Assembly (NCBI GenBank): GCA_003216615.1
Contig: QCIP01000003.1
Location: 62,001 to 126,000, forward strand
Reading direction: 5' to 3'
DNA: 64,000 bases
DNA from: Prochlorococcus sp. AG-402-M15
GTDB lineage: Bacteria > Cyanobacteriota > Cyanobacteriia > PCC-6307 > Cyanobiaceae
Shown: positions 11,266 to 22,047 of the stretch, piece after piece
Layout of the letters: the number at the start of each line of letters is the position of its first letter
How positions within the stretch are numbered: position 1 is the first letter of the stretch
Position numbers and translations under genes: made by a program
The notes under the pieces: generated by a model
What the model was told of the DNA's origin: nothing
The model's database searches: none
Seen by the model: the letters and a program-made list of their open reading frames with translations, nothing else

Positions 11266-12732
11266 TTAGGATGCAGAGCGAGCTCTACCTGTAGATGACC
11301 ATTCTTTTAATAAATCAATTTGCTCTTTAGCCGTTCTTGATAGAGGTACTAATTCAGAAACAGCCTTAATTAAATCTTTCTCCATCAATTCTCTATTTTC
11401 AGAGAATGAGATATGCATTCCTTCTATTACAGCTTGTTCCAGTTCTGCGCCAGAGAATCCATCTGTTCTGTCAATTATGGTGGAAAGAGGGAAATTGAAG
11501 TTAGGTCTTCTTTTTTTTAGGTGCAAATCAAGAATGCTTAATCTTTCATTAGAATTAGGCAAATCAAGAAAAAATATCTCATCAAATCTGCCTTTCCTTA
11601 ATAATTCTGGAGGAAGCTTATCTATTGCGTTAGCGGTGGCAATTACAAATACGGCGGATTCTTTTTCAGCCATCCAAGTAAGCAAACTTGCTAAAACCCT
11701 TTGACTAGTGCCTCCATCACTTCTAGCATCGCCCCCAAAGCCTTTATCAATTTCATCTATCCAAAGAATACAAGGTGACATTGCCTCAGCTCTCGATATT
11801 GTTTCTCTTGTTCTTGCCTCACTTGAACCAACAAGGCTAGAAAATAGTCTTCCCACATCTAATCTAAGAAGCGGCATCGACCAACTTTTAGAAATTGATT
11901 TTGCAGTAAGTGATTTCCCTGTTCCTTGAGCACCTACAAGTAAGACTCCTTTTGGGATAGGTAGTCCGTAGTCTCTAGCTTTTTTTGAGAATGCTCTATA
12001 TCTTTGATTAAGCCAAACTTTTAAAACATTTAAACCTCCAATATCATCTTGACTTGATTTAGTTTCAAAAAATTCTAATATTTCACTTCTAGCGATTACT
12101 TGTTTTTTCTCTTTAATAATATCTTTAATATCTTCTTTACTTATTCTCCCTCTTTGAGCAAGTGCTTTTGCAGTAACTTGCTTTACTTTTATTTCACTTA
12201 ATCCACTTGAAGCAATAGAAAGTTCATTTAAGTCTTTTTCATCAAGATTTGAATTAGTGTTAATAGAAATTTTTTTTATTAGATTTTTTAATTCTTTTTG
12301 ATCAGGCAAAGGTAAGTTTAATATTGCCATTAATTCATCAAGCTCTTCAGATGAAGGAAATAGATGAGAACTAATAATTAAATTATGACTAGTTTCCTTA
12401 AGAGCAGATGATAGTTCTTTAATAGTTCTATTAATTGATGGATCATCATAAAATTTATGAAAATCTTTAACTAATAATATTGTCGACGCCTCAGAACTTT
12501 GTTCTTTAAGCCAATTAAGTACTCCTAAGGGGTTGTTAGAAAATTTTCCATTTTCATTCACTAATCCTTTAATACCTGATACACAATCCCAGCAAACATA
12601 TCTTTTAGTATTTAATCTTTCACATGTAATTTTAAGTATTTTTTCTAATCTTTCCTCTTCTTTAGTCCTGATCCAAATTAATGTAGTTCTTGATTTAATA
12701 AGTAATTCTAAATTTTTACACCAAGAATTCAT
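11266..12732 (-). CDS. AAA family ATPase (Ycf46-like)
   Basis: Walker A GAQGTGKSLTAKSI, Walker B CILWIDEIDKGFGG, ATANAIDKLPPELLRKGRFDEIFFLDLP. Confidence 0.9.
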   Translation of the reverse strand: MNSWCKNLELLIKSRTTLIWIRTKEEERLEKILKITCERLNTKRYVCWDCVSGIKGLVNENGKFSNNPLGVLNWLKEQSSEASTILLVKDFHKFYDDPSINRTIKELSSALKETSHNLIISSHLFPSSEELDELMAILNLPLPDQKELKNLIKKISINTNSNLDEKDLNELSIASSGLSEIKVKQVTAKALAQRGRISKEDIKDIIKEKKQVIARSEILEFFETKSSQDDIGGLNVLKVWLNQRYRAFSKKARDYGLPIPKGVLLVGAQGTGKSLTAKSISKSWSMPLLRLDVGRLFSSLVGSSEARTRETISRAEAMSPCILWIDEIDKGFGGDARSDGGTSQRVLASLLTWMAEKESAVFVIATANAIDKLPPELLRKGRFDEIFFLDLPNSNERLSILDLHLKKRRPNFNFPLSTIIDRTDGFSGAELEQAVIEGMHISFSENRELMEKDLIKAVSELVPLSRTAKEQIDLLKEWSSTGRARSAS

Positions 12733-12747
12733 TCTTTTTAATAAGGG

Positions 12748-13890
12748 TTATTTTTTACTATTTGGTTCAAAAGGTAATCTTTTATCTGAAATCGTTGTAG
12801 CAGAGGTTGTAATTACTTCATTTTTGTCCAATAATTGTTGATCCAAAATTTTCTGCAGATTCTCAGGAAGTGCTTCTTTGTTAAGAAGAAAAGTCTGAAA
12901 TGCCTGGAATATATTGGCAACCACCATGTAAAGTAAGACTCCTGCTGGTAGTGGGAAAAACAAAAACATACCAGTTATCATGACTGGTGTAATTTTGTTA
13001 GCTGTTGATTGCTGTGGATTTGCAGGCATCCCCTGGCTAGACAAAACTTGAGAGAGAAGTAAGGTTAATCCGAAGGCACCAACTAGTGCAGCAATATCCC
13101 AATTAATAGCCCCATCTACATAAAAACCAACTTGACCAAGAGCTTTAATAAAAAGAAAACCACTTTTAGCAGCTAAACCAGGTATTTTTGCTTCAATTGT
13201 TGCATCCCCTGGTTTAATTGCAGTTACTGTACCGTCTTGGGAAACTTTTAGATTTTCGCCCCCTTTTGAAACAGACCAAGTAGGAAGAAATTTGGATCCA
13301 TTATCATATTTTGATAAAACTTCAGAATAGCTATTGCCATTTGTTGTTTGCAAATTTATTTTGATTGATTCTTCTGTTCCTAATTTTGTTCCATTTGGGA
13401 TGGTAGCAATTACAGGAAAATGTGATTTTTCTGTAATGAATATGGAATGTCTTGGCGATTTAAAAGGTTTTGGATCAATAGCTGCAATTTGATCTTGGGG
13501 TACGACCTTGAGATTTATATTATAAGGAACATCAGCAAATGGAGAACCTCTTAAGGTTGCAAATAATGCAAATAAAACGGGCATTTGTACAATCAATGGA
13601 AGGCAACCAGCGAGAGGACTGCCAAATTCATTCATTAATTTTCCTAATTCTTCTTGCTGTTTCTTTGGATCGCCAGAAAACTTAGATTTTATTTCTGCTT
13701 GCCTTTTTTGCATTACTGGTTGGGCAATCTTCATCCTTCTTGCACTTCTAATAGAACCGGCGCTTAATGGGAAAAGCGCAATTCTAATCACCACCGTTAA
13801 TGCAACAATTGCTAAACCATAACTAGGTACCAAACCGTAGAAAAAATCTAGAATCGGGATAAGTAGTTTTTCAGAAATGAACCCTATCAC
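12748..13890 (-). CDS. yidC: YidC/Oxa1 membrane protein insertase
   Basis: [60 protein letters not shown]. Confidence 0.95.
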   Translation of the reverse strand: MIGFISEKLLIPILDFFYGLVPSYGLAIVALTVVIRIALFPLSAGSIRSARRMKIAQPVMQKRQAEIKSKFSGDPKKQQEELGKLMNEFGSPLAGCLPLIVQMPVLFALFATLRGSPFADVPYNINLKVVPQDQIAAIDPKPFKSPRHSIFITEKSHFPVIATIPNGTKLGTEESIKINLQTTNGNSYSEVLSKYDNGSKFLPTWSVSKGGENLKVSQDGTVTAIKPGDATIEAKIPGLAAKSGFLFIKALGQVGFYVDGAINWDIAALVGAFGLTLLLSQVLSSQGMPANPQQSTANKITPVMITGMFLFFPLPAGVLLYMVVANIFQAFQTFLLNKEALPENLQKILDQQLLDKNEVITTSATTISDKRLPFEPNSKK

Positions 13891-13962
13891 GATATTAAAA
13901 AGAGTGAGATTTTACTAGACATTTTATTTTACAGGAAAAAAAGGTTTTTGTAATTAATTTAT

Positions 13963-14376
13963 TTAGGATTTAGTAGCAAATCCTTTTACTTCGTTCAAAT
14001 CTGGAATTTGTGATCTTTTATTTATATTTTCTTCTATAAATTTTTGTTTTTCTCTGAAAAGAGGTAATGATTTCATTTCAACCTTTGATCCGTCATTAAG
14101 AATAAGAACCATGTCACCATATGATCCAAATCCTCTTGGAATAGATCTAATTTCTTCAATATTATTCAATGAAACTTGTGTTTTATTTTTGCCAAACCAA
14201 CCACCATCTATTGTGATTTTTTTGTTTGAGATTTTATATCTCAACCACAAAGCTCTTACTACGGCGGCAAAGGTAAATGGCAAACCAAGAATTGTTATGC
14301 CTGCTATTAGATTTATTATTAAATCACTTTTTGCAGGACCACCTTCGTAAAAGATTTCTTCATTCATGTTAATCAT
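13963..14376 (-). CDS. PH-domain (YdbS-like) membrane protein
   Basis: Two TM segments followed by YKISNKKITIDGGWFGKNKTQVSLNNIEEIRSI bPH signature; sits between yidC and rnpA. Confidence 0.75.
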   Translation of the reverse strand: MINMNEEIFYEGGPAKSDLIINLIAGITILGLPFTFAAVVRALWLRYKISNKKITIDGGWFGKNKTQVSLNNIEEIRSIPRGFGSYGDMVLILNDGSKVEMKSLPLFREKQKFIEENINKRSQIPDLNEVKGFATKS

Positions 14377-14759
14377 TTAATTAAACTAGATTTAGACATT
14401 AAGTTTTGAAATTCCTCCAAAAGTCCTTTTTTATCATTGCAGAAATTCCCAATTCTAAGGTTAACAAGTAACCAATAAGGTTTGTGGCTATTAATTTTTT
14501 GAATGTTTGTTAATAACCACTCTTGCAGAATTCTTCTTATTTTATTTCTTTCTACAGCTTTCTTTGAGACTTTTTTGCTAATTGAAATTGCAACCCTAAA
14601 ATTGTCTGAAGTATTTGAGAGTTTATGGGATAGAAGAAGTTCTGGATTTGACCTTGCAACCTTTAAAGTCATTAGATTGCCATGATACTTTACAGAATTT
14701 TTATGAATATATTCAAAAGTTCTATGACCTTGTAAACGCATATTTTTTGGTAAGGCCAT
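14373..14759 (-). CDS. rnpA: ribonuclease P protein component
   Basis: ALPKNMRLQGHRTFEYIHKN...VAISISKKVSKKAVERNKIRRILQEWL. Confidence 0.95.
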   Translation of the reverse strand: MALPKNMRLQGHRTFEYIHKNSVKYHGNLMTLKVARSNPELLLSHKLSNTSDNFRVAISISKKVSKKAVERNKIRRILQEWLLTNIQKINSHKPYWLLVNLRIGNFCNDKKGLLEEFQNLMSKSSLIK

Positions 14760-14772
14760 TTTAAATTTTGCG

Positions 14773-14910
14773 TTATACAGCTATTCTCTCTCTACCTTTT
14801 TGTCTTCTGCTTTTAATAACCCTTCTACCAGTATGAGAACGCATTCTCACTCTAAAACCAGATACACGTTTTCTTTTTCTGGAAGTTCCGCCAAAAGTTC
14901 TTTTAGTCAT
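14773..14910 (-). CDS. rpmH: 50S ribosomal protein L34 (missing from the ORF track)
   Basis: Own translation: [45 protein letters not shown]; adjacent to rnpA. Confidence 0.98.
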
Positions 14911-14940
14911 TTTTTTAATTACCCATAGTTAATTTATCAT

Positions 14941-15519
14941 TTAATCGATCACAATAGTCCAGCTTCCTAAATAACTTGAAACTGATTTCCCTTTAGGTTG
15001 CCCATATGAATGGAATTGATATAGCCCTGATCTATTTGGGTTATTGACTTTTAAGACAATTGCATAACTCTCTTTATTTGTGGGAATGGGGCTATAGGGG
15101 TATATGTTTAAAGAACGCAAGGATGATTCATCGGTCTTAATTTCAATATCAGCTGGAATATCCTCTAGACATTTAGTTCGAGTTTGAAAACCGCCAATTT
15201 TTACCTTACAAAAACTTATTTTTTCATTATTTAGAGTTGATTTAAAGCTTTTAGGGATGGCAAGTTTTATTTTTAAGAGTTCAGAATTTCTATCAGCAGG
15301 TCTTAAGAATAAATAAATTTTATTTCTAAATCTTCTCTTATTTTCTTTCTGAAACCACTTTAATCTTCTGAAACCAGAATTTTGATCCCATTGAAATTCT
15401 AATCCTGCTTTAACATCTTGGAAATTATTAATAAATGGAGTTGAAACTAAAATCGTTGGGATGAGAAATAATCTTAAAATTTTAAAATTAAAAGCAAGTT
15501 TCTTTGTTGTTTTTAACAT
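14941..15519 (-). CDS. DUF2808-type exported protein
   Basis: N-terminal signal-like segment, GLEFQWDQNSGFRRLKWFQ..., typical of cyanobacterial DUF2808 proteins. Confidence 0.7.
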   Translation of the reverse strand: MLKTTKKLAFNFKILRLFLIPTILVSTPFINNFQDVKAGLEFQWDQNSGFRRLKWFQKENKRRFRNKIYLFLRPADRNSELLKIKLAIPKSFKSTLNNEKISFCKVKIGGFQTRTKCLEDIPADIEIKTDESSLRSLNIYPYSPIPTNKESYAIVLKVNNPNRSGLYQFHSYGQPKGKSVSSYLGSWTIVID

Positions 15520-15590
15520 AGAGGAAATAAATTTTTAAAGAATTAATTCGGGCGATTCAAATTTAAAGTAAAAAATTGTTTTTTTTAAGA

Positions 15591-15962
15591 TTAACATCTA
15601 TCTGTCCTTAATTTTGCAGCGCCTCTTAAATAAGGATGCCTTATGGGATTATTGGGCGATAATAAAACTTGAGCCATTATTCTTATACAAAAATTAACAT
15701 CATTAGATACATGCATTTGTTGGCAGTCTAAAAATGCTACTGAATCAAGTCCATTACATTTTCTCGCAATTGAAGCAGGGAAACATGCATCCAAATCTTT
15801 TGTTGTGGTAAATGTAATGGACAGTAAGTTCGTCTTATTAAGATTATTGCGTGAAATTAATTCATCAATTAACTCTACTACCGCATCTTCTATTTCCTCA
15901 ACAGAATTTCCAGATGCTGTTGTAGCTCCTCGAATAAATTTAATTTTATAATCATCTTTCAT
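15591..15962 (-). CDS. aroH: chorismate mutase (AroH class)
   Basis: KIKFIRGATTASGNSVEEIEDAVVELIDELISRN...SITFTTTKDLDACFPASIAR. Confidence 0.93.
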   Translation of the reverse strand: MKDDYKIKFIRGATTASGNSVEEIEDAVVELIDELISRNNLNKTNLLSITFTTTKDLDACFPASIARKCNGLDSVAFLDCQQMHVSNDVNFCIRIMAQVLLSPNNPIRHPYLRGAAKLRTDRC

Positions 15963-15979
15963 TTTTTTTATCTAATTTT

Positions 15980-16789
15980 TTAGGGCTTATATAACCAAAG
16001 TATTTTATTAGATGAATCAATCTCAAAAAAGATATTATTCATAACTCTTTCAATTATTTTACTTCCTGGAATTAGTCCAAGTATTTTCTTTTTTTTCTTC
16101 CCAAATGTTAAGGGTTGAACTTTAGGATCAATGTTAACCATTTCTGCGGCAAGTTGCCTTGCTACAAATTCATCACCAACTTCATCAACAAGTCCTAATT
16201 CTTTTGCTTGACTTCCAGTGAAAATTCTTCCATCGGCAAATTTTCTTACTTCTTCAACAGGTAAATTTCTTCCTTCAGCAACTGCTTCAGTAAATTGTTT
16301 ATAGCTTTCATCTATAAGTCCTTGAAGTAGTTGTCTCCCTTCATCACTTAAAGGTTTATCAGGAGAAAGAATATCTTTAAATATGCCGCTTTTGACAGTT
16401 TCGAATTTTATTCCAATTTTATCTAACAATTCAGATAAATTATTTCCCCTTATAATTACACCAATGGATCCTGTAATTGTGCCTGGATTCGCAACTATTT
16501 TGTCAGATGCAACACCAATGTAAACACCTCCAGATGCTGATATATTCCCAAAACTAGCAATGACTTTACATCCACTATCTTTTAGTCTTTTAATAGCAGA
16601 GAATATTTCTTGGCTGTCTCCAACGGTACCTCCTGGCGAATCAATTCTCACGATTAAAGCAGGAAATTCTCTATCCTCAATTTGTTTAAGAGCTTTAAGA
16701 ACTGAAACTCTTGTTGAACTTGTAATTGGCTCATCAATTACGATACGAGCCATTCTTTTTTTTGACTTTCGTCTAAAAGGCCAAATCAT
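15980..16789 (-). CDS. sppA: signal peptide peptidase SppA-like serine protease
   Basis: VRIDSPGGTVGDSQEI, SASGGVYIGVASDKIVANPGTITGSIGVI; start reset to ATG at 16787-16789 (MIWPFRRKSKK...) because the longest ORF overlaps the divergent gene at 16842. Confidence 0.92.
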   Translation of the reverse strand: MIWPFRRKSKKRMARIVIDEPITSSTRVSVLKALKQIEDREFPALIVRIDSPGGTVGDSQEIFSAIKRLKDSGCKVIASFGNISASGGVYIGVASDKIVANPGTITGSIGVIIRGNNLSELLDKIGIKFETVKSGIFKDILSPDKPLSDEGRQLLQGLIDESYKQFTEAVAEGRNLPVEEVRKFADGRIFTGSQAKELGLVDEVGDEFVARQLAAEMVNIDPKVQPLTFGKKKKKILGLIPGSKIIERVMNNIFFEIDSSNKILWLYKP

Positions 16790-16841
16790 TCTTTTAAGGT
16801 AAATACATAAAACTACTTTAAAAAGATTATCAGCAGACCTA

Positions 16842-17783
16842 ATGAATTCAATCCTAAATTGGTTTTTAATGATACTCCCTTTTGCACTTTGGGGAACTTC
16901 AATGGCAGCCATGACTCCCTTAGTAACTAGTGCTGGACCAGAGTTTGTGGCATCTCTAAGGTTACTCCCTGCAGGAATTCTTGTTCTAATTACAACATAT
17001 TTATTTAAAAGAGATCTGAAAATTTATAGGTGCGATCTGAAGTGGTTTTTGGCTTTTACACTTATAGACGCAACTTTTTTTCAGTTGTTTTTAACTTATG
17101 GCATTGAAAAAACTGGAGCAGGTCTAGGCTCTGTATTGATTGATTCTCAGCCTCTTTTGGTGGCTATTTTAGCAAGGGCAATTTTTGGAAATTTAATTAA
17201 TCCAATAGGATGGTTAGGGTTGCTTTTTGGCTTAGGAGGAATAGTATTCTTAGGTGTTCCCCAAGAATTTCTGGGAAATTGGTGGTTAATGTCTGATAAG
17301 GCAATAAATGATGTATCTTTTAACTTTGGAGAGCTCTGGATGCTTGCAGCTTCGCTAGCTATGGCACTAGGAACAATTTTAATTAGATTCACCTGTACTA
17401 AAAGTGATCCAGTTGCAGTAACGGGATGGCATATGGTATTGGGAAGTATACCCTTGATTACTAAGCACTGCTTACAATCAAATTTTCGAATAATCCCAGA
17501 TTGGTCAATATTGGATTGGGGACTAATGTCATTTGCAAGTATTTTCGGAGGAGCTATAGCTTATGGATTGTTTTTCTACTTTGCCAATAATAAAGAAATA
17601 ACTGGATTTAGTACTCTTGCATTTCTAACTCCGGTATTTGCTCTTCTCAGTGGAGGTGTTTGGTTAGATGAAAGACTTACTATTGTTCAATGGATAGGGG
17701 TAGTTTTTGTTCTTATTTCGGTATTTTTTGTTAGCCAGAGGAGGTCTCTATGGGAAGATAAATTTACTGATAATACTATTTAG
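16842..17783 (+). CDS. DMT-superfamily (EamA) transporter
   Basis: ~10 TM segments; LPFALWGTSMAAMTPLV, FLTPVFALLSGGVWLDERLTIVQWIGVVFVLISV. Confidence 0.9.
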   Translation: MNSILNWFLMILPFALWGTSMAAMTPLVTSAGPEFVASLRLLPAGILVLITTYLFKRDLKIYRCDLKWFLAFTLIDATFFQLFLTYGIEKTGAGLGSVLIDSQPLLVAILARAIFGNLINPIGWLGLLFGLGGIVFLGVPQEFLGNWWLMSDKAINDVSFNFGELWMLAASLAMALGTILIRFTCTKSDPVAVTGWHMVLGSIPLITKHCLQSNFRIIPDWSILDWGLMSFASIFGGAIAYGLFFYFANNKEITGFSTLAFLTPVFALLSGGVWLDERLTIVQWIGVVFVLISVFFVSQRRSLWEDKFTDNTI

Positions 17784-17812
17784 TTAGTTTCTTAGTGCAA
17801 AAAGTCTAAATA

Positions 17813-18898
17813 ATGCGAATAGTTTTGATTAGTACTCCAATTGGTTTCCTTGGGAGCGGCAAAGGTGGAGGAGTTGAATTAACTTTAAACTCCTTAGTTT
17901 CGGGATTGCTTTCTTTAGGACACTCTGTTGAGGTAATAGCTCCTAAAAATTCTAAATTATATGATAGTAATGAAAAAGTAAAATTACATTTTGTAGAAGG
18001 TGAAGATCAAATTAGTTGGCAGCATCAAAATTACAATTCTCCAGTAAGTATCCCAGATAATTCCCTTATAGCAGGGATGCTAGAAAAGGGATTAGAGATG
18101 GCTAAAAATGGAGATGTATTATTAAACATGTCTTATGATTGGTTGCCTATTTGGATGACAATAAATGTAGAGATACCTATTGCGCATATTATTAGCATGG
18201 GCTCTGAGAGTTCAATAATTAGTAATTTAATCTCAAAGGTATATAGTAAATATCCATATAATTTTGCTTTTCATTCAAAAATACAAGCTGATGATTATCC
18301 ATTTATAGAAAAACCAATAATTATTGGTAATGGTTTTAAATTAGATAATTATACTTTTCAAGATTCAGTAAAGGGACCCTTGGCGTGGGTTGGGAGAGTG
18401 GCACCGGAGAAAGGTTTAGAGGATGCTGTTTATGTCGCAAATGAACTTGGCGAAAAACTAAAAGTCTGGGGAGTTAAAGAGGATGAGAAATATGCCTCAG
18501 AGGTAGAACAGTCTTTCCCTCAAGGAACTATAGATTGGATGGGTTTTTTCTCAACCCATGAATTACAAAAAGAACTTGGTAAATGTAGGGTGTTGCTAAA
18601 TACACCGAAATGGAATGAGGCATATGGGAATGTAGTTGTTGAAGCTTTAGCCTGTGGTGTTCCAGTCATTGCTTATAAAAGGGGAGGACCTGGTGAAATT
18701 ATTCAGCATGGGCAAACGGGATATCTTGTTGATCCCGATGATAAAAAAAATATGCTTTACTATGTAGAAATAATTGAAAAAATAAATCGTAAGAAATGTA
18801 GAGAATGGGTAGAAAAAAATGCCTCCACAGATATATTTGCTAACAAGGTAGTGAACTGGCTTAATGAGCTAATGAACGAATATAAACAAAATAATTAA
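17813..18898 (+). CDS. glycosyltransferase, GT4-like
   Basis: GSGKGGGVELTLNSLVSGLLSLGHSVEVIAP; AWVGRVAPEKGLEDA; NVVVEALACGVPVIAYKRGGPGEII. Confidence 0.9.
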   Translation: MRIVLISTPIGFLGSGKGGGVELTLNSLVSGLLSLGHSVEVIAPKNSKLYDSNEKVKLHFVEGEDQISWQHQNYNSPVSIPDNSLIAGMLEKGLEMAKNGDVLLNMSYDWLPIWMTINVEIPIAHIISMGSESSIISNLISKVYSKYPYNFAFHSKIQADDYPFIEKPIIIGNGFKLDNYTFQDSVKGPLAWVGRVAPEKGLEDAVYVANELGEKLKVWGVKEDEKYASEVEQSFPQGTIDWMGFFSTHELQKELGKCRVLLNTPKWNEAYGNVVVEALACGVPVIAYKRGGPGEIIQHGQTGYLVDPDDKKNMLYYVEIIEKINRKKCREWVEKNASTDIFANKVVNWLNELMNEYKQNN

Positions 18899-18904
18899 TA
18901 TTAA

Positions 18905-20710
18905 ATGATTCTTCTTAAATCAAAAAAAAGGCTTATAACCTTACTGATAGTTTTAGTTTGTGGGATCATAATATTTTTTATAGGTTTGGGAAGTTCAGGT
19001 CTGGTGGATGAAACTCCCCCTTTATTTGCTGCTTCTGCGCGGGCAATGAGTGAATCTGGTGATTGGTTAACTCCAAAAGTCAATGGAATTTTTCGTTTTG
19101 ATAAGCCTCCACTTATATATTGGCTAATGGGTTTTTTTTACTCATTACCGAAAAACGAGATTTGGGATAGTTTCGGTTCACTCTCGGCAAGGCTCCCTTC
19201 AGCTTTGGGATCATTATTTTTAATGTTGATGATTGGCGATACGTTGTTCTGTTGGCCACATAAGGGTGATAGGCAATTTCTCGTTCCAATAGTTGCATCA
19301 TTGGGCTTTGCTCTTTCTCCATTAATAATTATCTGGAGTAGAACTGCTGTGAGTGATGCTCTTTTAACTGCAACCTTAGGAATTAGCCTGTTGTTGTTTT
19401 GGAGAAGAATGGCAAGTCAAAATAATGATCAATGCATTTCAGCGTGGTTATTTTTAGGGCTTGCAATTTTAACTAAGGGACCTGTTGCACTTGTTTTGGC
19501 AACATTGACTATTACATCTTTCTTATTTATTCAGAGGGATTGGAAAACATTACTCTACAAGATAAACCCTAAGAAAGGTTTTTTAATAACAATATTAATT
19601 AGTGTTCCATGGTACATCTTAGAACTCATAAAAGAGGGAAAGGCTTTTTGGGACAATTTTTTTGGTTATCATAATTTTCAAAGATTTACCTCAGTTGTAA
19701 ATAATCATGCAGAACCATCCTGGTTTTTTCTTTACATAATGATATTGGCTTCATTACCATTCACTCCTTTTTTGTATCACGGTATATTTAAAGCCTTTGA
19801 GGATTTCTTGAAAAGTTCAAAAGAAGATTGCAATGTCACTGAAACCCTCTATACATATTCTCTATGTTGGTTAACATCAGTTTTAATATTCTTTAGTATT
19901 TCTTCTACGAAACTAGCAAGTTATTGGTTGCCAGCAATTCCAGCAGCCGCAATCCTCACAAGTTATAGCTTCATAAACTTAAAAAATTCAAATAAAAGTT
20001 ATTTATATTTATGGATTTTTAATATTTTAATTTTGTTTGGTTTCTCAATAGCATTCTTTTTTTCAAATATTTGGTTAAGTTCAATAAATGATCCTGAAAT
20101 GCCCAATCTTGTATCTGAACTAATAAGTTCTGGAATAATTTTTAAGGCAAAATTATTCTTCTCTTCATTTACGCTGCTTGCAATATTTTTATTTTCTCTG
20201 AAATCTAAAAATATCTTTCTTTATCTTCAAATTTTACTTTTAATAGGGCAATCTTTTTTGATGTCGCCAATTAGAAAATTAGCAGATACTGCTAGGCAAT
20301 TACCTTTGAGGAATATCTCAAAATTAATTTTAGATATTCGTGAGGGGAATGAAACTTTAGCAATGATTGGGATAAGAAAACCCTCTTTACATTATTATTC
20401 GAGACAAATAGTTTTTTATGAACCAAATACTAAAGAAGGATTAATTAATCTTTCAGAAAGGCTAGATAATGATAGGAGAGAGAATTATGAGGATCAACCT
20501 GATTATGAATACAAATCCTTCTTGGTTGTAATAGATAAATACTCTTCGCGCGAACAGCACTGGTCAAATATTTATTATCAAAAATTGGGCGAATATGGGA
20601 TTTATAATTTATGGCGAATTCAGAAAAGTGATTTGATTAAGTATTCCGAATCTTTAGTTAATAGCGGTTATAAATCTGACTGGAAAAATAGAAAAGTTGA
20701 AAAATTTTAA
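18905..20710 (+). CDS. ArnT/GT39-like membrane glycosyltransferase
   Basis: 601 aa multi-TM; GLVDETPPLFAASARAMSESGDWLTPKVNGIFRFDKPPLIYWLMG. Confidence 0.88.
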   Translation: MILLKSKKRLITLLIVLVCGIIIFFIGLGSSGLVDETPPLFAASARAMSESGDWLTPKVNGIFRFDKPPLIYWLMGFFYSLPKNEIWDSFGSLSARLPSALGSLFLMLMIGDTLFCWPHKGDRQFLVPIVASLGFALSPLIIIWSRTAVSDALLTATLGISLLLFWRRMASQNNDQCISAWLFLGLAILTKGPVALVLATLTITSFLFIQRDWKTLLYKINPKKGFLITILISVPWYILELIKEGKAFWDNFFGYHNFQRFTSVVNNHAEPSWFFLYIMILASLPFTPFLYHGIFKAFEDFLKSSKEDCNVTETLYTYSLCWLTSVLIFFSISSTKLASYWLPAIPAAAILTSYSFINLKNSNKSYLYLWIFNILILFGFSIAFFFSNIWLSSINDPEMPNLVSELISSGIIFKAKLFFSSFTLLAIFLFSLKSKNIFLYLQILLLIGQSFLMSPIRKLADTARQLPLRNISKLILDIREGNETLAMIGIRKPSLHYYSRQIVFYEPNTKEGLINLSERLDNDRRENYEDQPDYEYKSFLVVIDKYSSREQHWSNIYYQKLGEYGIYNLWRIQKSDLIKYSESLVNSGYKSDWKNRKVEKF

Positions 20711-20958
20711 CAAAGCTTTTTCCTAAGAAAAGCGTTTTTAAGATCATCAAAGCTGCACTTATTGGGGATTTCAATTTCATTTATTTCTTCTAGTAATTCT
20801 AGATCCACAACAGAATCTTCTGCTAAAAAACTAAAAACTTCATTAATGCTTATTCCCATATCTTGAGCCATCTCTGAGATAAGCCTTAGAGTGTCTCTCC
20901 TCACAGAAATCCTGAGATCTAAAGGAATATATTCATTTTCAGGGCTTGCTGACTTCAT
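20707..20958 (-). CDS. small hypothetical protein (CopG-like architecture possible)
   Basis: 83 aa; IPLDLRISVRRDTLRLISEMAQDMGISINEVFSFLAEDSV. Confidence 0.65.
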   Translation of the reverse strand: MKSASPENEYIPLDLRISVRRDTLRLISEMAQDMGISINEVFSFLAEDSVVDLELLEEINEIEIPNKCSFDDLKNAFLRKKLC

Positions 20959-21057
20959 AACCTAAATCTTAAGACATTATTTAGTTATCCGGATATTATC
21001 TTTACAATATTCATTAATCATGCTTTTAGTAGGTTCTCAAATGTTCTTTAGTTCCGA

Positions 21058-21993
21058 TTAATTAAATGAATTCATAAAATTTGCTAAGAGCGGAATTGTC
21101 CCTATTGAAATTAAAGTTGTTGTAAAAAGAATCTTTGAAGCAATCTTTTGTTTTACTCCATAAGCTTCTGCCATCAAAATTGTGGATATTGCCGTTGGTG
21201 TCCCTGCCTGAAGAATTACTGCTGATGACTGATAGAAGTCAAAATTTAACAATTTACTTATTAAAAAAATAATTAATGGAAGAATAAATAATTTTAATAT
21301 AATTGAGAACTTAATTTCTTCATTCAAGTCAAAAAATTTACCATTTTGATTTGTTATTAATCCAAGTCTTGTCCCTACAATTATTATTGCCAAAGAAATA
21401 ACTATATTTGTAGGTATTAAAAGATAATTTCCTAATATCCTATCTATTTGAAATAGGTATGCTAAAAGTACACCTATGATTCCTCTTGATGCTGGGCTAT
21501 TTATTAATGCATTTAATAAACCTTTAATATTTGGGATGTGCTTGACTGTGGGTTTTTCTTGAAGAAAAAAAGGTCCAAATATCCAAGCAAATAGTGTTGT
21601 TCCTAAATCAAAACCGATAGTAAAGTTTATAGTCTCTGCATCTGGGAAAAGAGCTTTTGCAATTGGTATCCCAAGAAATGATGTATTACCTATTAGGCCT
21701 GCTAACTGCAAGGTGTAATTTGGAAGCCTACTTTTAAACTTTGGTACAACATTTATTAGAACTATTAAAAATCCAATTATAGAAAATGCCAATAATGCAC
21801 TTTTAATTAAATTTATATCTATACCTTCTTTCAATAAAAGACCCATTACACTTAATGGAATACCAAATCTTATTAGAGGTCTTGCTATATATTCAGATAT
21901 CTTTGGCTTCTTTTTTCCAAGAAAAAAGCCAAAAATTAAGAAAGGGATAATATTTATAAAAAGAGAGTAGATGGTATTTATTAAATATTCAAT
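21058..21993 (-). CDS. AEC family (auxin efflux carrier-like) permease; likely starts at a non-canonical ATT
   Basis: Multi-TM permease; the track ORF starts at an internal ATG (21846), but the open frame runs upstream: (ATT)EYLINTIYSLFINIIPFLIFGFFLGKKKPKISEYIARPLIRFGIPLSVMGLLLKEG. Confidence 0.75.
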   Translation of the reverse strand: MEYLINTIYSLFINIIPFLIFGFFLGKKKPKISEYIARPLIRFGIPLSVMGLLLKEGIDINLIKSALLAFSIIGFLIVLINVVPKFKSRLPNYTLQLAGLIGNTSFLGIPIAKALFPDAETINFTIGFDLGTTLFAWIFGPFFLQEKPTVKHIPNIKGLLNALINSPASRGIIGVLLAYLFQIDRILGNYLLIPTNIVISLAIIIVGTRLGLITNQNGKFFDLNEEIKFSIILKLFILPLIIFLISKLLNFDFYQSSAVILQAGTPTAISTILMAEAYGVKQKIASKILFTTTLISIGTIPLLANFMNSFN

Positions 21994-22047
21994 AAAGCAA
22001 TATTAACTTGCACTAGAGCAGTCCAAAAGTTTTTATGTAAGGAAAAT

